DNA from: Acidobacteriaceae bacterium UBA1307
GTDB taxonomy: Bacteria; Acidobacteriota; Terriglobia; Terriglobales; Acidobacteriaceae
NCBI GenBank assembly: GCA_002307235.1
Contig: DBTV01000004.1
Location: 1 to 64,000, forward strand
DNA: 64,000 nucleotides
Direction: 5' to 3'
Both the position numbers and the translations under genes were made by a program. Position 1 is the stretch's first letter. Each line of letters starts with the position of its first letter. This document shows, piece after piece, positions 58,309 through 64,000 of the stretch. A model generated the notes under the pieces. The model was not told where the DNA came from and made no database searches. It saw nothing but the letters and a program-made list of their open reading frames with translations.

Positions 58309-59324
58309 GCCCGACCTCCCTGCGCCTTCATGGCGCGTTCCACCACGGCCATGCGGATCGCCACGCCGTTGGTCACCTGTTCGAGAATCGCCGACTGAGC
58401 GCCGTCGGCCACGCCGGCGGTAATCTCAAGCCCGCGAATGATCGGCCCCGGATGCAGCACGACGGCCTCAGGCGCGAACTTGGCCAGACGCGGCCCGGTC
58501 AATTGATAACCGGCGATGTACTCGTCGCGATCCAGTTGCTGACCGGCCAGGCGCTCGGCCTGAATGCGCAGCATGTTGATGACCTGCGAACGCCCGAGCG
58601 CCGCCTCAAAGTCGCGTTCAATTTCAATGTTGGGTCCGGCCGAGGCGGCCAGTTCCGGCAGCAGAGCCTTCGGTCCGCACAGAATCACATGCGCGCCCAG
58701 CCGCGGCAGCAACAGCATGTTCGAGCGGGCAACGCGGCTATGCAGAATGTCGCCGACAATCGCCACGGTGACGCCTTCAAGCGTCTTCGCGTTGACCTCG
58801 GTCGCGCCCGCGCGCAGATGCGCCAGAATGGTGCGCAGATCAAGCAGAGCCTGCGTCGGATGCTCATGCATGCCGTCGCCCGCGTTCAGAATCGGCAGCC
58901 GGGTTTCGCCCTCAAGCAGCCAGGGCGCTCCCGAGGAGTTATGGCGCAGAATGATCGTCTCGGCGCCAAGCGCGCGCAGGGTCAGCCCCGTGTCCTTGAG
59001 CGACTCGCCCTTCTCAATGCTCGAGCTGAGGTTCGAGACCAGCGTCGTATCGGCGCCGAGCGCCTTGGCGGCCAGCTCAAAGCTGGTGCGGGTGCGCGTT
59101 GACGACTCGTAGAACAGCAGGGCGACACGGCGCTTGGCCAGAATTTTGGCGCGTTCCAGCGGGTCCATCTGTTCAAGCGCAGTGGCCCGGGTCAAAACTT
59201 CGCTCAGTTCCTCAAGGTTCAGGTGCAACACCGAGAGCAGTGAACCGGAGTTGTAAGGAAAAGGGGAGGGAGGCACGGGCGGCGTGGAAAGCGGACGACG
59301 AAGAGTAGGTGCAGCTGCGTTCAT
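58305..59324 (-). CDS. pyrB: Aspartate carbamoyltransferase catalytic subunit
   Basis: 339 residues from ATG 59322-59324; a longer frame adds 31 residues not seen in the family. It makes carbamoyl-aspartate, the first pyrimidine-specific step. LFYESSTRTRTSFELAAKALG contains the STRT carbamoyl-phosphate site. HEHPTQALLDLRTI, VGDILHSRVARSN and LHPGPIIRGLEI are further active-site blocks. No pyrI regulatory gene is near. It lies 119 bases after pyrR and overlaps pyrC by four bases. Confidence 0.96.
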   Translation of the reverse strand: MNAAAPTLRRPLSTPPVPPSPFPYNSGSLLSVLHLNLEELSEVLTRATALEQMDPLERAKILAKRRVALLFYESSTRTRTSFELAAKALGADTTLVSNLSSSIEKGESLKDTGLTLRALGAETIILRHNSSGAPWLLEGETRLPILNAGDGMHEHPTQALLDLRTILAHLRAGATEVNAKTLEGVTVAIVGDILHSRVARSNMLLLPRLGAHVILCGPKALLPELAASAGPNIEIERDFEAALGRSQVINMLRIQAERLAGQQLDRDEYIAGYQLTGPRLAKFAPEAVVLHPGPIIRGLEITAGVADGAQSAILEQVTNGVAIRMAVVERAMKAQGGRA

Positions 59325-59443
59325 AGGTTTGATTTGTACCGGAGCACACGGGCTCCGGTCCGGTTTGAGGTTGTTGCCCGCGGCCCAACGGAAAACGGGC
59401 ATGGGCGGCACGCGCACGGGGCGCGCCGCGCGGAGAGGTCGAT

Positions 59444-60016
59444 CTACTCGTTGACCTTCTCGACCAAAAGCACCTGCTCGGCGCCATCGACTTCCTGGAA
59501 CTTGACCTCGATGATCTCGCGGCTTGCGGTCGGCACGGTGCGGCCCACATAGCTGGCCTCAATGGGCAGTTCGCGATGGCCACGGTCGATCAGCACGCAC
59601 AACTGTACGCGGCGCGGGCGGCCGTGGGCAAACAACGCATCGAGCGCAGCGCGCACGGTGCGGCCCGTGTACAGCACGTCATCGCACAGCACCACGTCGC
59701 GGCCGTTGATGTCGAAGCCGATGGCGCCGGGGGTGACCACCGGACGCACGTCGGCCGTCGTCAAGTCGTCGCGATAAAACTGAATGTCGAGCACGCCGGT
59801 ATCCACCGTGCGCTTCTCGATGCCGGAGATCAGCTTGCCGAGCCGCTCGGCCAGCGGAATGCCGCGCCGCTTGATGCCGACCAGCGCCAGATCTTCGCTG
59901 CCATTGCTTTTTTCAACGATCTCGTGGGCCAGACGGACCAGCGTGCGCTCGATCTCCGAGGCAGACATCAGACGGCCCTTCAGGCGCAGGTTCGGACTTT
60001 CTTGGGCTTCGCTCAT
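59444..60016 (-). CDS. pyrR: Bifunctional pyr operon regulator / uracil phosphoribosyltransferase
   Basis: 190 residues. ATG at 60014-60016; the upstream continuation of the frame overlaps another gene in a foreign composition. VVLCDDVLYTGRTVRAALDAL is the PRPP-binding loop, and LALVGIKRRGIPLAERL and GFDINGRDVV are PyrR-type. In Bacillus, PyrR binds the leader RNA of pyr operons when UMP is high. Here it heads pyrR-pyrB-pyrC, and a hairpin lies just before its start. Uracil phosphoribosyltransferase activity is common in the family. Confidence 0.94.
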   Translation of the reverse strand: MSEAQESPNLRLKGRLMSASEIERTLVRLAHEIVEKSNGSEDLALVGIKRRGIPLAERLGKLISGIEKRTVDTGVLDIQFYRDDLTTADVRPVVTPGAIGFDINGRDVVLCDDVLYTGRTVRAALDALFAHGRPRRVQLCVLIDRGHRELPIEASYVGRTVPTASREIIEVKFQEVDGAEQVLLVEKVNE

Positions 60017-60028
60017 GATTTTCCTTGT

Positions 60029-60059
60029 GCCTCGCGTCTCTCGTGGGATCATACGAGGC
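60029..60059 (-). promoter_or_regulatory. Leader hairpin before pyrR, candidate PyrR site
   Basis: On the minus strand GCCTCG (60059-60054) pairs with CGAGGC (60034-60029), enclosing a 19-base loop with ATCCCACGAGAGA. It ends 12 bases before the pyrR ATG, close to AAGG. The loop has some likeness to the PyrR-binding consensus around UCCNGNGAGG but is not a full match. Control of translation start by PyrR is a guess. Confidence 0.3.
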
Positions 60060-60108
60060 TTTTTGAATTTGGGCAAGCAATCGAGAATGCGATGGTGCAG
60101 CCTTCTCC

Positions 60109-60786
60109 CTAGAGCTGCGGACGACGCGCGCGAGCGGCCACACGAGCACCAATCACGCCGCCAGCCACGGCGAACACAAGCAGAAAAAACATCAATAACG
60201 AAAGGGTGGCAAGCAGCCATCCCGCCCGGCCCTCGGCAGAGAGCAGCGCGGCGCGGGTCGCGGCAATCGTCTGCGCATCGACGCCCATCGACGTCCACTG
60301 CTGCACCAATTGCTGACCGACAAGATTCTGCCACAAATCGTCGAAGAAATTCGTCTGATGAGACCAGAGTCTGGAACAGAAGAGAATCACGCCAGTGGTG
60401 GCCATCGCCGTCGAACCGCCAATCAGCCCGGTCACCAACCCGATGCGGGCTCCGGCGCCCATCGTGATCCAAGCCGGGGCGCGGCCGCGCATATACAAGA
60501 GCACCACCCAGTTGGCCGCCAGCGCCATCAGCAGTGTGCCAAAGATGCCCAGTGGTGAAAGCATATTGCAGGCAATGCCGGCCGGAATCGCCAGCACCAG
60601 GACGAAACGCAGGGCACGCTTCCAGTCCACCATGCTGGCATCACGCGGCTGGGCCTGCTCCGCGCCACTCGATTCGAGCGCGGTGGCACCCTCGCCCGTA
60701 AACACCAACTGCGGCAACCCACACGAGGGACAAAAGTTCGCTCCCTCTTCAACGGCTTCACGGCAGCGACGGCAGGTGGTCTCCAT
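60109..60786 (-). CDS. Zinc-ribbon membrane protein
   Basis: 225 residues. CRRCREAVEEGANFCPSCG (5-23) is a zinc ribbon. Four to five membrane segments follow (FVLVLAIPAGIACNMLSPLG, LLMALAANWVVLLYM, IGLVTGLIGGSTAMATTGVILF, and a C-terminal LLATLSLLMFFLLVFAVAGGVIG). A soluble loop (about 140-185) with LWQNLVGQQLVQQW separates the last segment from the others. Seen in many acidobacteria with no function assigned. It precedes pyrR on the same strand with 92 bases between. Confidence 0.82.
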   Translation of the reverse strand: METTCRRCREAVEEGANFCPSCGLPQLVFTGEGATALESSGAEQAQPRDASMVDWKRALRFVLVLAIPAGIACNMLSPLGIFGTLLMALAANWVVLLYMRGRAPAWITMGAGARIGLVTGLIGGSTAMATTGVILFCSRLWSHQTNFFDDLWQNLVGQQLVQQWTSMGVDAQTIAATRAALLSAEGRAGWLLATLSLLMFFLLVFAVAGGVIGARVAARARRPQL

Positions 60787-60837
60787 ACCTACAAGCCTAA
60801 AACATTCCCCCGGCCCATGCCGATGATCGCGCCAACC

Positions 60838-61047
60838 CTATGCAGATACATGGAACGACGGCTTCTTTTTGCGAGGCGCCCGGCGGAGCCCCACCACACG
60901 CAGCAACGATGCGAAAAAACCGTGATGGCAGACGCGGCAGCGCACTGGATATTTTCCCAGCAGCACATGGAAAAGATAGGACAGACGAAAACGCGAGGTT
61001 CTTACTTTCGTCCCATAGCAACGCGGGCAGGTAGACTCTACTTGCAT
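60838..61047 (-). CDS. Small cysteine-rich (zinc-ribbon-like) protein
   Basis: 69 residues with CPRCYG (7-12) and CRVCHHGFF (37-45), a two-knuckle zinc ribbon, and a very basic C-terminus (LRRAPRKKKPSFHVSA). Small proteins with this CPRC...RCRxC layout occur in acidobacteria with no known role. ATG at 61045-61047 after GGGGA. It is 51 bases upstream of the larger zinc-ribbon membrane protein on the same strand. Confidence 0.65.
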   Translation of the reverse strand: MQVESTCPRCYGTKVRTSRFRLSYLFHVLLGKYPVRCRVCHHGFFASLLRVVGLRRAPRKKKPSFHVSA

Positions 61048-61166
61048 TTGATTTTCCCCGAGACGTGTAGTGAATTAAATTTGGACAACTATTACTTTGG
61101 TATATCCTAAAGTGCGTACATTAGTCACATTCGCGGTCGAAAATTTTGGGAATTTTATTGATCCAC

Positions 61167-61222
61167 AAAAAAACTCCGGTGGCTCCAGAATCAGATTCTG
61201 GGCAGCCCCGGAGTTCTCTTTG
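61167..61222 (-). terminator. Intrinsic terminator after cmk
   Basis: On the minus strand AACTCCGG pairs with CCGGAGTT over an inner CCAGAATC / GATTCTGG stem, followed by TTTTTTT at 61174-61168. It starts about 17 bases beyond the cmk stop. Confidence 0.88.
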
Positions 61223-61238
61223 CTGGATACTTCTGAAT

Positions 61239-61934
61239 CTACTGTTGCGCCAACCGTGCCGCGACGATCTCTTCGGCCTTGGCCACAGTCTCGTCGAGCG
61301 TCAGGTGGGTCGAATCGAGCAGGATCGCGTCCTCGGCCGGACGCAGCGGCGAATCGGTCCGCGTGCGGTCACGCTGGTCGCGCTCGCGCAGTTCGCGGAT
61401 CACCGCGGCGGCGTCAATCGCCGGCTTCGGGCCCATCTGGTCGAAGCGGCGCTGGCCGCGAATCTCCGGGTCGGCATCGAGAAAAATCTTCACTTCCGCC
61501 TGCGGAAAGACCACCGTGCCAATGTCGCGGCCTTCCATCACCACGCCGCCCTCGGTGCCGAGCTGCTGTTGCAGCGCGACCATCCAGGCGCGGATCGGCG
61601 GAAAGACGCTGACCTTCGAGGCGGCCTGCGTCACCTCGGGGGTGCGAATGGTGGCGGTGACCTCTTCGTTGTCGAGCAGAACGCGGTTGCCCTCGGCCGT
61701 CGGCTCCAGGCGGATCGCGGTCGTCGCCGACAGCGCGATCAGTTGCGCCTCGTCGTCGAGCGCCACACCGGCCCGCAGGGCCTTCAGCGCGAAGGCGCGA
61801 TACATGGCGCCGGTTTCAAGGTTGAGCAGGCCAAAACGGCGGGCCAGGTGGCGGGCAATGGTGCTTTTGCCCGCCCCGGCCGGCCCGTCGATGGCCACAA
61901 TCGGTTTGCGTAAGTGCTGCCCGTTCGTGCTCAT
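61239..61934 (-). CDS. cmk: Cytidylate kinase
   Basis: 231 residues. It phosphorylates CMP and dCMP with ATP. IAIDGPAGAGKSTIARHLA-type Walker A (14-32), LETGAMYRAFALKAL for substrate binding, MEGRDIGTVVFPQAEVKIFLDA and RDQRDRTRTDSPLRPAEDAILLDST are standard blocks. Its ATG directly follows the TAA of the upstream Lys-rich gene with no gap, so translation is probably coupled. A terminator ends the unit. Confidence 0.96.
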   Translation of the reverse strand: MSTNGQHLRKPIVAIDGPAGAGKSTIARHLARRFGLLNLETGAMYRAFALKALRAGVALDDEAQLIALSATTAIRLEPTAEGNRVLLDNEEVTATIRTPEVTQAASKVSVFPPIRAWMVALQQQLGTEGGVVMEGRDIGTVVFPQAEVKIFLDADPEIRGQRRFDQMGPKPAIDAAAVIRELRERDQRDRTRTDSPLRPAEDAILLDSTHLTLDETVAKAEEIVAARLAQQ

Positions 61935-63527
61935 TTATTTGTGCTTCTTTGCCACCGGACGAGCCGCGACCGGACGCTTGGCACCGCCGGACTTGGCAAC
62001 AACCGGCTTGCGGCTGGCCGGGCGCGCCGCCGGGCGGGCCGAGTTGGACTTGTGCGCGGGCTTCGAGGCTGGCTTGGCCGCGGGCTTGGCGCTGAACTTG
62101 GGCTTGGGCGCCGAGGACTTCGCGTGGGCGCTGACCGGCTTGGATGCGTGGCTGGTCGGCTTCGACGCAGGCTTGGCATGCGCCGGAGCGTGGCTGCTGC
62201 CCGTGCGCTTGGCGGCGGGCTTGGCCGACGGAAAGCTGCGATGCGACGCGGCCGGACGGGCATGCGTGGCCGCGCTGGCAGGGCGCTTGGCCCCGTGCGA
62301 AGACGCTGCCGGCTTCGACGGACGCGTATGCGCCGCCGTCCGTACCGTGTGCGCGCGCTCGGGGGCGGGCTTGGGAGCCTCCACCTTCGCTTCCGCCTTA
62401 ACTTCAGCCTTGGCCTCCGTCTTGACGGCCTCGGGCCTGGCTTCCACCTTGACCTCGGGCTTCGCCTCGGGCTTCGCCTCGGCCTTGGCTTCAGCCTTGA
62501 CTTGAACCGCGGTCTCGGCAACCGAAGCCGCCGGAGTTGCCTCCACGGGCCGGATCGTCGGACGCAGAATCGGCGAGGTCACAGGAATCACCGGATGGTA
62601 GACCGGAGCGATGTGCTCCTCTTCGCGCTCAAAAAAGAAGTTGGAACCGGCCGAAGTGCTGGCATACATCGTCGGCGAGGTCGAGAACTCCGGCAGCGTG
62701 CCGGCCACGTAGAAGTGCGGCGCATGACCGAGAGAGATCGTGTGTACCTGACGGGTGGCCACCAGGCCACGCAACACCTCGCGCACCTTGCTGCGCGCCG
62801 TCAAGGTCGACAGGAACATCTCCACGTCTTCCATCGTCGCCGCAATCACGGCCTGCAGATAGATCGAAGCCAGCACCGAGATCGCCGTCACCTGCGAGGT
62901 CGAGGCGCCTTCGGCAATGGCCTTCTGATGGCTGTGCTTGAGCAGTTGCCACTCGGCCGCCTTGCCCGGCGACGAGACGATCGGGATGATGCGCAACTGC
63001 TGCCAAAGCTCGGCAATCGCACGCAGCACGGCACTTTCCGTCACGCCGTTGCCCAGGTCGCGCGCCAGTGCCGAGGCCGTGGCATCGCCATTGGCATCAA
63101 TAAGTTTGTAGGTTTGCACCGCCAGCGGCGAGACCTGTCGCGAGCCGGTCAGTTGTGGAATCCGGCGCCAGTCGCGGTCGCCGCGCAGAGCATACACGTA
63201 GGGCAACACCCAGGTCGCCACCACGTAATCGGCCTGCTCGCCGGGAATGCCCAGCAGATTCAGCCGAACCACCACGCCGTCCTGCTCCAAACGGACCAGC
63301 AGCTCTTCAGCAAGAGCAATCAGCTTGGCGTCGGGCGTAATATCGTGCTCGCCGGCAATCGCTTCAACAAAGGTCGGCGCGACCGATGTGGTAATCTGCC
63401 GTTTCGGCAGAAAAAGACAGAGTCCAGTCTCTTCGATCCACGTACGGGCATCCTCGAAGGTCATGGTCCCGCGTCCGTTTTGGCGCAACCGCTCGGCGCG
63501 CGAAGCTTCTAATTGCTCTGATGTCAA
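61935..63527 (-). CDS. Winged-helix-like protein with long histone-H1-like Lys/Ala/Pro tail
   Basis: About 530 residues from TTG 63525-63527, which has GAGGG seven bases upstream (a longer frame lacks this). The first 310 residues are globular: FEDARTWIEETGLCLFLPKR, RLEQDGVVVRLNLLGIPGEQ, WVLPYVYALRGDRDW, and two helical segments that look like winged helices (ALARDLGNGVTESAVLRAIAELW; FLSTLTARSKVREVLRGLV). It recalls, weakly, the AlkZ/YcaQ group of DNA glycosylases. The last 210 residues are tandem acidic/basic AKAEAKPE words, then KPAAKPASKPA-like words as in histone H1 tails, and should bind DNA or RNA non-specifically. It lies between mutL and cmk on one strand, so a role in DNA repair or chromatin is suggested by context. 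Confidence 0.7.
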   Translation of the reverse strand: MTSEQLEASRAERLRQNGRGTMTFEDARTWIEETGLCLFLPKRQITTSVAPTFVEAIAGEHDITPDAKLIALAEELLVRLEQDGVVVRLNLLGIPGEQADYVVATWVLPYVYALRGDRDWRRIPQLTGSRQVSPLAVQTYKLIDANGDATASALARDLGNGVTESAVLRAIAELWQQLRIIPIVSSPGKAAEWQLLKHSHQKAIAEGASTSQVTAISVLASIYLQAVIAATMEDVEMFLSTLTARSKVREVLRGLVATRQVHTISLGHAPHFYVAGTLPEFSTSPTMYASTSAGSNFFFEREEEHIAPVYHPVIPVTSPILRPTIRPVEATPAASVAETAVQVKAEAKAEAKPEAKPEVKVEARPEAVKTEAKAEVKAEAKVEAPKPAPERAHTVRTAAHTRPSKPAASSHGAKRPASAATHARPAASHRSFPSAKPAAKRTGSSHAPAHAKPASKPTSHASKPVSAHAKSSAPKPKFSAKPAAKPASKPAHKSNSARPAARPASRKPVVAKSGGAKRPVAARPVAKKHK

Positions 63528-63619
63528 AGACAAACCCTCACTTCCAGGCTGGCGTACCACCGTGCAGCACACGCCCCTAGGGGCATCGCAGCGGCCTGTC
63601 CCTCCATTTTAGACGCGAT

Positions 63620-64000
63620 TTAGATACGATGGAAGGCCTTTAATATCTCTTTCCAACTGTAAAGAAGGGCAATCGGGCGTCCATGGGGGCAACTTGTCGG
63701 CATTTGCGTGCGCGATAATGCCGAAAGTAACCACTCCATCCGCTGCGTATCGAGCGGCATGTTGACCTTGACCGCCGCATGGCAGGCCATGGAGGCGGCA
63801 ATGCGCCCGCGCAACGCGTTAAGGTCTTCCTTTTGATCGAGTTTCGCTGACTCGTCCGCCGTCTGCTCGATCACCTCGGCCAGCATCTGCTCCAAATCCG
63901 CGCCCTCCAGCCCGACCGGCGCGGCTTTGACCGCAAGTGTCTGCGGGCCAAAGGGTTCCACCTCAAATCCGTTCCGCTCAAGCTCCTCCGCGATCCGCGC
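63620..64000 (-). CDS. mutL: DNA mismatch repair protein MutL, C-terminal part (cut by window edge)
   Basis: The last 126 residues are in the window. ACHAAVKVNMPLDTQRMEWLLSAL and SCPHGRPIALLYS, ending in EILKAFHRI, are the MutL C-terminal dimerisation and nuclease-associated blocks (ACHAAVK and CPHGRP motifs). The frame is open to base 64000 (RIAEELERNGFEVEPFGPQ), so the gene continues outside. It links MutS recognition of mismatches to strand removal. The Lys-rich gene follows 92 bases downstream. Confidence 0.93.
   Translation of the reverse strand, partial: ARIAEELERNGFEVEPFGPQTLAVKAAPVGLEGADLEQMLAEVIEQTADESAKLDQKEDLNALRGRIAASMACHAAVKVNMPLDTQRMEWLLSALSRTQMPTSCPHGRPIALLYSWKEILKAFHRI

Overview
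The window looks like chromosome from an acidobacterium (Acidobacteriota, probably class Terriglobia / family Acidobacteriaceae). The lineage call is an inference from gene families: four large TonB-type receptors with an N-terminal carboxypeptidase-regulatory (CnaB-like) domain and no SusD partner, an acidobacterial duplicated permease (ADOP) next to its PadR regulator, a TIGR03435 'soil-associated' secreted protein, and an ECF sigma operon ending in a DUF4097 protein. There is no 16S gene in the window to confirm it.

Region 1 (1-11 kb) is a xylan-use locus. A GPH-type sugar symporter, a GH10 endo-xylanase and a GH43 enzyme form a minus-strand unit. A GH52 beta-xylosidase with no signal peptide is divergent from them, followed by a convergent GH115 alpha-glucuronidase. 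The secreted enzymes would debranch and cut glucuronoxylan, the symporter would import short products, and GH52 would finish them in the cytoplasm. The receptor gene at the left edge is broken.

Region 2 (11-27 kb) is the least stable part. A 900-bp IS5-family element with an in-frame amber codon splits a secreted-protein gene. Then come an S9 peptidase, a large TonB receptor, a decayed membrane-protein gene joined directly to the interior of an Ig-repeat/L-type-lectin gene, a small outer-membrane barrel, a second receptor on the minus strand and a small broken winged-helix regulator. Three apparent frameshifts in regions 1-2 (571-574, 19695-19699, 26684-26688) can each be repaired by adding one base to a homopolymer.

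Region 3 (27-37 kb) is mostly housekeeping: hemL, purM, purN, degP/htrA, coaE, folD. It also holds an Xre regulator followed by three very small membrane proteins, with a 20-bp palindrome across the regulator's start codon.

Region 4 (37-49 kb) has another receptor, an HDOD protein, RNase P RNA (minus strand), a TIGR03435 protein, lipB with a large unusual insertion, an E2 acyltransferase with two lipoyl domains, small proteins of unknown function and alr. Region 5 (49-64 kb) has the PadR/ADOP pair with a probably leaderless promoter, a five-gene ECF sigma / anti-sigma / membrane-protein operon, pyrR-pyrB-pyrC, zinc-ribbon proteins, cmk, a protein with a long histone-H1-like tail, and the 3' end of mutL. 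Several gaps between genes carry short degenerate tandem repeats of 7-8 bp. I saw no tRNA, other rRNA, CRISPR array or prophage.
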